Part shown: in pieces, positions 41,356 to 54,000 of the stretch
Numbering within the stretch: position 1 is the stretch's first letter
How the letters are laid out: every line of letters starts with the position of its first letter
NCBI GenBank assembly: GCA_015350385.1
Contig: WNKI01000002.1
Location: 8,507,355 to 8,571,354, forward strand
Direction of reading: 5' to 3'
DNA length: 64,000 nt
Source: Aculops lycopersici
Lineage: Eukaryota > Arthropoda > Arachnida > Trombidiformes > Eriophyidae
The notes under the pieces: generated by a model
What the model was told of the DNA's origin: nothing
The model's input: the letters and a program-made list of their open reading frames with translations, nothing else
Database searches by the model: none
Program-made: the position numbers and the translations under genes

Positions 41356-42020
41356 TTTATTGATGTCTATCACTAAACAAATAAGAAAATACTGGATGTT
41401 GAGGAAACTAAGCATCAGAAATAATTAGTTACTACAAGATAGTTAGAGATTTTATAAAAAATTTTATATCAAATCAACTAGGTCACCAGTGTCATCATCA
41501 TCATCAGTATCACATATAATAAATACAAGTGATACAGCACGTGAATTGACCTAGACCTCCTCCTCCTCCTCCTCCTCCTCAACCAAGACCAACTAACTCA
41601 TGCACGGAAATACGCATTCGATTGAGATTAACAAATCAAAATCAGGATGATTTTAGAAATTAATATTAAAAAGAACTTCGAGAGAGTTGAAAATATAACG
41701 AAAAATGCTGTCCGAATTGATTCTGTCATTTATTTTTGCGTATTGACATTCTGACTCGATTGGTGGAAACAATAACGATTCTCATAATTTAGGATAGAAT
41801 TAATTAGAAAACTACATTTATAAGTATAGATAGAAAGCGGGCTATTTCAATGTGTTTTTTTTGTGTGTTTGTTGTAGGTTGTGAGATGTACTATTGATTG
41901 AATAGTTGTCATCGTTGTTGTCGTCGTCGTTGTTGTTGCTGAAGATGATGATATGAGGATCAAGATTCACAGGTGGGCAGGTAAAAGTATTGTAATAATA
42001 TTAAATTCAATATAGTTTGA
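41356..42020. other. convergent 3' gap between CDC50 and Kirre-like gene
   Basis: Presumed 3' UTRs of both genes. Contains ATC repeats near 41492-41510, a CTC run near 41554-41580 and a minus-strand AATAAA (plus TTTATT) near 41730. No coding frame is supported. Confidence 0.55.
41518..41523 (+). terminator. AATAAA poly(A) signal of CDC50
   Basis: AATAAA lies 163 nt after the CDC50 stop, in the 665-nt gap between two convergent genes. Confidence 0.65.
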
Positions 42021-45000
42021 TCACACGTGAGTGGCAAGGCAGTTGGCATCTACAACTTGTTGTTGGTCGTGTTGTTGTCCTAATGAGTTGATTGATGAGA
42101 TGAGATTTTTGGCCATGGTAGTGCTAGTTGAGGAACCATCCGATTGGACAATAGTTAACGTTTGATTGTTGCCACCTGTTTGCTGATGAGCACTGAGTTG
42201 TTGATGTGACATGATATGTTCGTTGCTGTTTGTTGAATTGTTTGCATGTGTTGTCATGGAGTTTGGCGTCGACGAGTTCGACAGGTCACTTGAATAGAAT
42301 CGTTGATTGCAACTTCCGTTTCCATTTCCGTTTCCAATTCCGATTCCGATTCCGATTCCAATCATCGGCTGGTTGTAGTAGCCGAGGGTTTTGTATGCAG
42401 TTGAGCGTGACAGCATTGTTCCGTAATTTGACTCGTAGTAAGCGTCGCCATCTTGCCCATTACTAGGAACTTTAACTCCATCCATCGTGGTATGCATCGT
42501 GGTCGTGGCCGTCTTAGTCAGTCCCGGACTGCAGATGGTCGCATAACAAGTGGTTGAGGGTGGCGGCGGTGGTGGTGGTGGTTGCTGCTGCTGTTGCAAA
42601 GAGTCAAGTTGCCCAGCCGACATCATTTGAGGCAACTGGTGGTGCTCCAAATGATGATGATGTTGCTGCGATAGCGATGATGAATCCGCGCCGGTCGCGC
42701 TGGCCCAAGTGGTTTGTTGCTGGTAAGGCGACACCAGATGACTAGAGGACGAGTATAATTGTTGTTGCGCGGCCAGGGTTAAGGAGGAGTTGATATTTGA
42801 GCCACTTGTTGTGGTTGTAGTTACAAAGTTATTTGTCTCGCCTGTCGACTGGTGGTATGCGGCGGCGGCGGCCATTGCATTATGATTGGCATAGTAACCA
42901 TCGCTTCCATTCAGATCAATGTGCATCGGTTGCTTTCGCTGTTGATGTTGCTGGTGGATCCACATTGGATTGGCGGGCAAATGAGTGGCGCTAGGCGCGT
43001 AGTGACTGAATGGAAGTTGCTGCTGAGGGTGTTCTTGTTGTTGTTGTTGATTTAAAAGGTTAACAGGTGGCAAGTCGCTGACGCTTCCGCCTTCCTCGTG
43101 GCCACTGTCGCTGGATCGCGGCGACTTCCGGTCCGAGTTGTAATCAATCGTGGCGCCGCTGGCCAGCGATAAGTCAGCTCCAGTCTTCAACTTATTACTC
43201 TGTCCAGATTTGAGCGGTGGCGATGGTTGCGATGGTTGCGATGAATCGTGATGGTTCAAGTTTTGCCCATCGAGTTTCGTGATCAGCTTCTGTCTTGGGC
43301 CCAACTTTGCATAGATGAGGTAGCCGATGGATAGAAAGACCAATAGGATAACAAGAAGGGGAGTTAATCTTGCAAACGATTTGTCTAAAGTCGAGTTGAT
43401 GAAGTGGATGGTGGAAACAAGAGAACATCATTAAGTTAGTTATATAATATAGTAGCGATAGTTAATAAGTGAGTGTGACTTTGAGCCTCCTCGTCGTCGC
43501 GTGAGCAGTCAGCTGCCTTTTTGTTGTACGAAGGTTGCGACTGTTCAAGTTGATTACTATTATTTGTAAATCAATACTCTCAGAAGCGTGTAGCACCACG
43601 GTTAGCAGAAAAGTTCAAGTTCATTGCTCAAGTGGTCAATAGAATGAAGGAAGAAAGGTTCCATTTAAAGTTGAGCAATCATCAGCTAATAGGAACAGCT
43701 GCTGTTGCTTGTGGCGGAATAATCGAGCCAACTGATTGATCGATTGGATTGCCGTGGACTCCATTTGCCAATCTAATGGCCGGTGGCTAAATTATCGCTT
43801 AATTACCTTCCGTCGTGGCAGTCGCGGCTTTAAGTTGCTCATCGAGTTTTGCCATGTTGCAATAATGAGCGATAGGTATCTTTGAAAGCTCGAGTTCAGG
43901 TTGCTCGAAGTTGCTCTGCGACTTCAAACTCGAGGTAAACCCTCAAGAGTGTCATTATGCAAATTAATCGTCCTCGTCGATCATTGGATTTGCCGTCTCC
44001 ATTTTATCGAATCTTCGACACGAAGACCTGAAGAATTTCTAAAGATCTCACCGAACAGACAGATAAACAGCAACGCATTTGGCCACATTACTCCACTTCC
44101 TAAGGTTAACTGATTTTCTAGCTAAGGAGTAAGATCAGCAACAGCATTCGATAGCGAGCAAGCAAGCAAGCAGCTCTCATTCCAAGTAAACTGAGTGTGG
44201 CGGTGGCGACTCATTCCACAGGCGATGAGATAATTTATCGACTTCTAGTTGGCTTCAAGCTCTCAAAAGTCTCGCTCATTCTTGAATGTTGGCGACCACG
44301 ACGGCGACGAGTGGAATCTATTCGAGAGAAATAGAAACGGAATGAGTGCCACGGGTGGTCGCTGCGAGTGGAGAACTGATTGACCAGTCGTTGAGCGAGC
44401 GAGCGAGCGAGTGTCCGGCGCAAAACATCCGCTGAATGCGCTGAGTTATGGCGCTCTTCTGAGGCAGCAACAGGTGGGCCCAGTTGATGCCAGTCGCGTT
44501 GAGACTGGCATCAACTCTTAGTGCAAATCTATTGCTGCTGCTGCTGCCGCTATCACAGTCGCAGGCCACAAATCTTGGCAACAAACGACAACGAAAGACT
44601 AGAACTCACAGGCAGAGGCGACGACATGAGAACAAGATCTAATTTAATGTTGCCAATTCCAATGTCAGTCGATTTGTTTCTCGGTCTTGGTCGTTGCAGC
44701 GCTGCGCGAGAAAATTTGTTACATTTTCAGCCTCTTTTTCCAGTTGTTGCTGGTTCTGATGCTTTTATTGCCGGCCAACGGGAGCAAAAGCTCGCGGGAA
44801 GAGGCAGTAAAACCTGTGAAGTCCATCAAGAGAAAGACGGACTTTCCATTTCGAGCTACAGCCAAACCTTTAGCCGCAGTCGTCGTGTGAAATTTATCGC
44901 AATTTGCGCTGAGAGTCGCTGCTGAAAAAGACTGCCCAAGATAAACTCGCAGACTTAAAGGATCTTGGCGAAGGCAGAGTTATGTTATGCGCTTTGCCTT

Positions 45001-48000
45001 ATCTCTTCCGTCCATTTGAAAACACGAAAACTAACACCAAACTTGGGACCGGATGTACACGCACCTGTTGGAATAGAGTCGCTGCATTGGCGCACAGGCA
45101 AATGTGAATGTGCATGTGTGTATCGAAACTGTGTGTCTTGCCATCAATCTATCATCCCATCTCCACTGGTTCCCTCTCTCTCAGGGTTAATTTCAAATGG
45201 CGAATGGCATAAAACGATGAAACTAATCCAATGGCAAGTATGAGACCCTAAAACTTCCCTAAGAACAGACAGCAAAAGCTCAAAGGAAATTTGGCAAAGT
45301 TCACGCAATTTCTCGATGACTGATTCGTGTGAAAGAGAGCTGCGAGTTTTCAAGTGAGTCGGTCAGAGAGTCGGTTGGTCGGCCAGTGGAAAGTATCATT
45401 TCATTCCATATCATAGTTTCCCAAACCGACTGCTCTTTTCACCTGTGTGCCTCGAGCTGCCCGCTTGTCTTTTGCTCGCCACTCGCCGCCAGCTTTCGTC
45501 GCTCTCGTTGCGTCATCTTATCGCTTTCGTCGCCTGAAGCGAATTCAATTTTGCGACTAGCCGCCTGGTCAGAGTCAATGGGCAGCTAATTTCTCTCGTT
45601 CGCCTTACCTGCAAATGGAAAAAGTCGATTAGTTGAGCGTTCGACTCATTTACCTAGTTGAGCTCAACTGACCGCTTCAACGACCTTGACGATTAGTTGC
45701 TTTTATCTCCCTCTTATTCTCTTTCTCCTTCTCCTTCTCCTTCCCTTTCCCTTGACTTGACCTCGAAAGCAAACGAAAGATAAATTTTCGGCTTCACTTT
45801 GCGTCTCATGTGACCAAAATTTGACGTCTTGGCTCGTCATTTTTGCTAGCAACGTCGTGCTCTCGAAACCAAACACCAAGTGAGCGAGACCCTCTTCAGG
45901 TATGAAAACTCCACGGTTAATCTAATATGCAAATTGAACGACAAGAGGAACTCTCTTCTCACTTGACGCCCTTCAATCAAATGAAATGAATTTGTGGCAC
46001 CGAAAGTTTGATTGGCACGTGGAGTGAAAATGCTGCCACTTGAAATTTCTAGTTTCGCACAATTTCTCGTTAGTCGATTATCGTGAAATATGACGAAGAA
46101 AAAAGACAGAATATACCAAGACCCGACTGTCCCCCTCTGCTTCACACACTCACACACACAATTCAAAGACAAATTGATTGGAATAATGGTCATCGTTATG
46201 CAAATCATCGTCGTCACCATTGCCGATGAATCTCGACCCAAAACTCACCTGTTGCAACAATCGGTTCAAATTGAACCAACAGCGAGTCGCTGCGCCTTGA
46301 GTTTGCCTGTTGGATGGTGCAATTGTATTGGCCGAAATCGCTGCCGTCTCCATTGTAGATGCGCAATTTGCTTCGCATAAATAGCAAATCCGGAGAGCGT
46401 TCCTCCAAGATTACGTAAGTTTTCTTCAAGTGGCCGGGCGGTGGGCGACTCCTTGCCGCCTCAATTGGCTGCATTTTTTGTGCATTCATTTGCGTGGTTG
46501 TTGTTGTTGTTGTTGATCATTAATTCATTCAGGAGGTGAGAGTGAGAAAGTGATTGAGAGTTAGTTTGTTATTCCAGGCGGAAGTTTCAATTGCAAGTTT
46601 AAACGATCAGTTGGTCGTTTTGATCGATTGATCAATTGTTTCAATATGAATTGGTGTTGTTGAGATGGAATTTTTCACCACCACCAACAACAAAAAACAC
46701 CACCACTCACCTTTCCATCCTTCGACCAGCTAATTGTTGTCTGATTGTCTATCACGGTGTTGATTTGCGCCATGCACTCCACCTGTAGAATGGGCGACCC
46801 GATGGCCGCTTCCTGTCTGCGGGCGCTAATTATTCGCGGCTGCTGCCGCCGGACCAGGTAAATCGATCTTGCCATTGTGTTGAATTGTCTTGGCGATTTA
46901 CTCTCGTCCAAGCCACCGGACGATTGTTGTTGCTGTTGCTTCTGTTGTCTTGCTCGACAGACGTATTGGCCAATAGAGTCCTCATTTGCCGCCCTGATGG
47001 TTATCATGGAACTAGTGATTGAAGCTTGGCGTTGGGTCAATCTAGTTGGCAAGTTTATCGTTTGGTTACTTGAAAGTGGCCGTTTGTGTAGTATCAATGA
47101 TGGCACATTTCGTTGCGAGCCGGAACTTGCCGCCCACTCGTCCTGAGGGCGGGCGGGACCGTCGGGCTTGTCAACGGTCTCAAATTTATATCTTCCATCC
47201 TCTAACTTGTCAGCCTCAAGCTCACTTGTTATCACAGACCAACTTAGCGGCTCGCGAATGTAACCCGACGAGTGATTGTGCTGGTAGGGCGTGATTCCCT
47301 CGACGGTTCGGTACGAACCGGAAGTTGCGTTTCCCTCCCCATAGAGGCCACTTGTTGAGGCTCGTTGCTGTTGCTCGCCATTAACTTGCTGCAAGTAGGC
47401 CAACTCTTCGAGCAAATCATGCGACATCTTGTCGTAATCTAGAGTTTCCTGGATGAAGGAATCTCCATCATTTGCAAATTGAAGTCCCGCAGTCCCGTCG
47501 TCGCTGTCGTCGCCGCTTGAAAGTGACGTCGACTGATCAGAATCCATCGAGTCGATTGATGTCGCTATGTGCCGCTTACTGTGCGTTTGCATTCTAACCA
47601 AACTCCCGCCATCCATCTTTGACGAGCCGCCGCCGGAAGTGCGCCAAGCGGAAGTCGTTGACTTTTTCCTGTCTCCCTCCACTTTACCGTCATCCGTGGT
47701 TAGGAAATAGGCTTGCGCCAGTCCATAATCCATGAGATCGTCCGCTTCTCTGGGCGAAACTTCGGCCATAACACTGTACTCGCTGCTCAACTTAAACCAC
47801 TCAATTTTGTCCGGCTTTGGATTCGAGTCAAAGTCGCAGCGCAACTTGACCTCTTGGTAATCGTCGAAACCCATTGCCAGTTGCCTGCCCAGAAATAGCT
47901 CGTGCATTTGCGGCGGCCACTCGAGAATGTTGTCCGCATTCGAGGCTTGCGCTGAAGTTAACGCTTGCGCGCCGGAAGTTGACGTCGTCGTCGTTGGGTG

Positions 48001-51000
48001 GTGATTCCGGTGTTGTAGTTGGGCGACTGGTGGTCGTTGGTTTGTGTGATGCAGCAATCGGCGGGCAAATTTGCCATTCAAACTTGGCGACGAAACAACT
48101 CGAGGCTGACTATTGTAAGCGTTTCCAGGACCAGAGTTTGACTTGCCGCTGACGTAATGAGCATCCATTTGATACTCACTTAACGCCACTTCCTCCGGCG
48201 CCGGCAGTGGCGCCGAATGAATCATATTTGATTGGCCACGTTGGGCCAGCAGGTGGCTTATGTAGGCGGGCGAGTATCTAACACTAAGTTGGAGTTCCTT
48301 AAACGAGCTTCCAATTGCATTTGTCACCTCGCATTTGATGAGACGAAAGTGGAGCTGCCGCGTGACACTTGGAACGTAGAGTTCCGATTCAGTTGCATTC
48401 AATATCAACTGATCGTCCAAGAACCACTTGTAACTTAGCTTCTCCGGTCGAGCGCGAGCTTGGCACTCGAATTTGGCCGCCTTGTGCTCGATCAATGGCA
48501 ATTGTTGTTCCACTTTTAACTCCACTTCCGGTTCGTGCAAAACCTCCAATCTAATGAACTTGCGCAGCTCCTTGCCGAAGAGATCGGGGAAAAACTCGCG
48601 CTGCTCAAAGGCCAGGTGCTTACCTACGCAGGTGAGTGTGTGATTGTGGTGATGCTGCTGGACCAATAGGGACCAGGTTAAACTAGTCGTGGCCAACTTG
48701 GGATCGGAGGCATCCAACGAAACCATTTCCCTCGCATACGATTGGCCATGCGAAGGTCTTGGGGCGCTACTATTTCGCTGCTGCTGATTGTTATTATTAT
48801 TGATATTATCATTTCCGTCCTCTTGACCCTCGAGGGCCTCCACTTTTCGCACGCGCTGTTGCTGGTCGTCCAGCCAGGTGAGCTAATTTTATTTTAGTTT
48901 AGTGAGGAAAAATTTGATTTCAAATTCGATTAACATTCGTTCTGAGAAGGAAAGAGTCGGACACTCGGCCACGCCCCTCGCATATCACCGCCCGAAAAGG
49001 GGGGGGGGCGGGTGTGACAGGTTTCACAGACTAATGTACTAACCTCCGCGTGCGGCTTCGCCAAATCAGAGCGACACTCTAATCTGAGGCGCGAGTTCTG
49101 TCTCACCCTGAGAACTAAGCTATCACTATCCGCTAGCCGATTGCCGTTGTCGCTATTTCCATTTCTATTCGCATTCCCGTTCCCATTAGCGGGTGTCTCG
49201 AGCGAGTGCTGCGTCCGTTACAAGGATAATAATAATAATAATGACGTAACGATGGAATGGCGACAGTGCATTCGGTTTAGCATCATCGATTCATGGCGAA
49301 ATTTAGCGGTAGCAGTCGGAGGTTTGAGGAGTCGCAGGTAATGGGCGCCAGTGGTCGTTCGATGCGGCGGCGGCGGCGGGACATGGAAAGCAACCACCAA
49401 AGTGAAGTGATGCAATTTGCGCCCACGATGATGGTCATGTTATATGGTCAGTGGCGAGCGCATTAGAGCAGAGTATCATTTCGTTTCGTGGCCACATAAT
49501 GATAAATTGTTTAGGTTTTTGTAGCGAGTTCAGACGGCCCAATTGCGGATTGCGTTGCGTTTCATTGGTTCGTTTCGGTTCGACACAAACCAATGGATGA
49601 TCGACGATATTAGAGCCAGTGGTCAGTTTGCAGGTGAGAAAAAGAGCGGGCCAATACATTCATTGGTTCATCATATTGGAATAGCCATTTGATTTGATAT
49701 GCAATCCACGTTTGGCGTTATATTATATTTTATATGGCAACAGCAGCGGCCGCAGCGAAAGATAATCGGAGTTTATCGATGTTTCGATCGTTGCGTTTGC
49801 AATGAAACATTCCAGGAGATGCATGCGTTTTGCAAGGGAACGTGAGAAATTTGAGGGAAGATTATTGAATTTGCATGTTAGTTGTCTGACTTGATCTTTG
49901 TATTATGCTAAATAAATCTCTCTATATATGGAGATATCACCAATGCCAGTTCTCAATTGAGAGACCGGAAACTCACCTGACTATAGTCTCGATCATCTTG
50001 ACCGAATGCAGTTATAAATAGCTGACTTGGTTGCAGGAGAACCGTTAGCTTGCCAGCAGCCGACTTGAGTCTCGGGACGCGACATGTGAAACTGGCCTCG
50101 TCTTTTAGGGCTAGATTGTGGATGCGGAGGGTGTAGTTTGAAATGTTTGGGCCCATGGAACTTCCGGCGGACGTTGAAGAAGTTTCGTTACCAGCACCGC
50201 CTGCTAATTGAGAGGATTGAAAGGTTGGAGGTGGGACTTCCAATGCTTTTTGTTGGTGCTGCTGCTGCTGCTGTAATTGGCTACTGCTCGTGTAGCCACC
50301 AAGAGTTACGTTTTGCCCATTTGGAAGCGTTTTGATGAGTGCATAGCGGCCACTGAAGTTGGGGTAGATGGTCTCGTCGCCGAGACTAACGCCATCCCTG
50401 AGCCAGCTAACGTTACCCCGTTTCCCCTCAACGGAGCAGCCAAGCTCGACCTGCTGGCCGAGGAGACCCAGTGTATCACTTGGATGGTCGATGAATCTTT
50501 GCGCCAACTCGTCGGCTGCGGAGGTGGAATCTTGCTCGGTTGCTGTGAAGGTGGGCGAGAGTGCCAGGTGGTTGTTGCAGTTGTCACGTGTCGTTGTAGT
50601 TGTTGTTGTTGTTGTACATAGGAGAGTTTGGGGGTTAGATTTTATTGAACGGGAAAAGGTGAAAGGTACAATAATAACCAGTGCATTTGAAGCAAAAAGA
50701 CAACAATAGACTCGAGCGGGAGGCGAGCTACAAAGTAAAGTGCAGTGTAACTGGAGCAACGTTGCGTAACAATGGGACACACGAGTGCAGTAAATTGTAC
50801 ACGAATTTTAAGGAGAAATAATCGCCAATTTTGGGGCGCCGATTGTTAGTTATCTCAGTTGCCTCAGCGCCGATTGGCTATTTGTGAGAATAAACTGGCT
50901 AACCTGAACTGGAATAAAGTCTTTCATTGAGCTGAACTTAATTTAAGCCAAACTCAGCTGTCGAGTTTATGAGTCTCCAGTCGAGTTTCATGAGTTGGAG

Positions 51001-54000
51001 AGAGGAAGCCGTGGAGACCAGCGGCTCCGACTTTCCCTTGTGGGCAGCCAAGAGGAGATTCAAGTTCCCTTCGGTCAAATGGTTAGCGGAGATCGGGGAG
51101 CAAGAGGAAGGAGAAGGAGGGGGAGGGGAAGGAATAAGGAGAGAAGCGAGAGCAAACCTGAAAGCGGAAGCTGGAAATGAATTCCTAATGAGCACGCCAC
51201 CAATGAAAGCTCGCTGCATTCGGTCTACAGCGGAAGTTGGGGTGGCGCAAAATTTGCTGCTATTGTTGTGTTGCCGCTCAGGTTATGTTGTTATTACATG
51301 CGCAAGCAAGCAAGCAAGTGGCAGCTTAGTAGAGCAAAAGATCAATTGGGTCTAGCGAGTTCTAGCCCAAACTTTCCACTAAAGTTTCCTAGGGTACAAA
51401 GTTCCTCCCCTCTCCTTCCCTTTACTTGGCCACTGGACGTCGTCTCCACAACCAACAAAACCACCATCGCAAAGAGGAAAACCAAGTGGCATGTTCTTTT
51501 TAGAATGAGCAAGAGAGAGCTAGTTCCGCCTTCAATAGTAAGAGAAATAATGATAATAACAAGATTTACAACTGATCTCATTAACATATCATTAGATCGA
51601 CTGGCTTCCAGTCACCCAAAGCGCAGTGTGCATTTGCAGCTCTCCAGCACACAGGTTGTTGATGTTGTTGTTACTACTGACCAACCACCTGAAGATGCGA
51701 GCAGAATCAAATTACAGCTACACTTTGCGCCGTTGATGCTGCGTCTTCATCATCATTCTTCTTATTCCTATCAATTGAACTCGAGTCGAGTCGAGTCAAG
51801 AAATGATGAAATTTTCTCGATTCTTTTTTCCGAGTCAATAATTCAATTTGTTATGTCGGAGGAAATTCAAAATTCAAAAAATTCTTTGAGCTGGATTGTC
51901 CTTTTTGTTCTCAACAAAAAAACCTGGGCTCCAAATTTTGAAAATCTCTTTTTTGCTGGAACTCAGACCTGAGAAATGAAGAGAAATAAAGTAAAAGTTG
52001 ACCTGCCAAAACGGCGTTACCTCCACCTGAGAGTGAGGGATCTAATGGAAAGAATCGGCCACCATGAAGTCCACCCAAAGGTTGTGTTTGCCAACCACAA
52101 ACGATCAGCAACCACCACTGGCGCTAATGATTTGCACGCGCAACTTCCGGTGGCCTGCTAAACCAACAACAGCTTCTCTCTCTCTCTCTTTCTCTTTAAT
52201 CCACCTTGTAGCCGAGGCTGTGAAGTTGCGGCTCATTTGGCCGGGTAGTTGTTGTGTTGCGATTTTCAGTGGTGGTGTTGCAGTTCATGTTGGTTGGCAG
52301 CGGAAATGTTCGTGGGAGAAATGGGAGACTTCAAACCACATGGACAGAGCGCAAAACCGCAACAAAACCGCAGGCAACTAAGTGGACAGGGCGACGATTG
52401 GCCAGCCGCCTAATGATTGTGCAAGGATTTTGGCGATGGAGGTACATTTTGCTAATGCTAAAGTGGCAGCTAAATTTGCGCCACCACCTTGGGCAAAACC
52501 TCGAGCGAAACACCACCAAGCTGACGGGCAGTGGCAAACTTCCTAGCTAAACTAGTGTACAAAACTTAAATAGGAGACAACCACGGTGGCGACGACGACC
52601 ACGATGAAGTCAAGTAGTGCTAGTAAACCTAAAGGCGACGAAGCGCAAAGATTTCGGCGCACAAACGACCAGGACGGCGAGGCGCCAACTCAATTAGGCC
52701 GATTGGATTTTGAACCGAGTCGAGGTGTTTGGCGCGGCGCGGCGCGGTGCGGTGCGGTGCAATGCACCACAATGTCCGAGTTCGAATTTGAGTTTTCTAT
52801 TGCAATATGGCAGCTCGAGCGTTTGCTTGCCATTTCTCGTTAGTTTGCTGTGGCAACTCGCCGCTCATTGGCCACAACGAGACTCGCGGAGAAACATAAC
52901 AGACGCCCGGCGCGACTAATGGGCCGCGACGACATCGACGTGCCCGTTGCTGCCAGTTCTCTATTTAGTTTTAGTGTCTCAGTGTACAAACACAGAAAAC
53001 ACCACCAGATCCCAGCCAAAGGTTCTATTTCATCGATTTAACTTTGAGTCAGGCGAATGGGAAAACTCGGCAACGACGAGCTGAGTGATAGAAACAAGTG
53101 GCCGCTCACCTGGCAGCCGTCAAGGCAACTCGTTCTCGTCGCAGTGGTCGTCTGGCTAGACGAGCTAAAGAGATTGGCGAGCTAGTCTCGTGGATTCGAT
53201 CGGAAAAGAAGGGGAACATGATATCTGCGCGCGAGCAGCGAGCTTGTTGTTTCGCTTGGTCTCGGCGCGTTAGTTGCCATTGGGTTTGCTGTCGTCGCCA
53301 CGTCAAATTTAGAGCGAGCAAAATGTTACGTTACTTTGAGTTAGAAAACGTAACGTAACGTAACGTAACGTAACTTAACTTGATTCGATTCGACTCGACG
53401 GATCGCAGTGTTTAGTCACTCGTTGTCTTTTGGCCATTTTGTGGCCATGCGACGACGACGACGACTACGACGAACGGAAAGCTTTACCTCGCGCTCGGCG
53501 CGCTTGTGTCGCGTGATTTATGTTGATATAAATTAACTCAAACTCGAGCGAGCGAAAACAAGCAGACGAGTAGACGGACGGCCAGCTAGACAGTCTACCT
53601 GTCGGCAGGTGAGCTACAGAGAAGGAGATCCAAAAATCCCTTAGGGCAGCTGGGGCTTTAGGCGTGAACAAGTGGTTGTTGCTGTTTTGGATGTTGTCGC
53701 CACCTCGCTAGTTGGTGGTTTGCGCTCAGTCTCTCCACATCCAGCTCAAGCTCGAGGCCTTGGCTGTTGACTCCAGTTGACTTCCAATTGGAGCCACTTT
53801 GCATTGAGTGCAATGGTAGCAGCAGCAGCAGCAGCAGCAGCAGTAGCGGTGGAATCAAGCAAACACTTCACCAGATCACAAATCTAAAGACGATTGCGCT
53901 GGTTGTCACGATAATCGCCGCGGAGATTACGAGTCGAGACGAGATGCCAGCACTCGTCGGCTGCAGGAAGCTCTAGCTCTAGTTCAGCTGCTCATATCAA

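Noticed and set aside
51268..51972. 234-codon plus-strand frame
   Set aside because: It starts with TTG, lies inside Kirre intron 1 and shows no domain.
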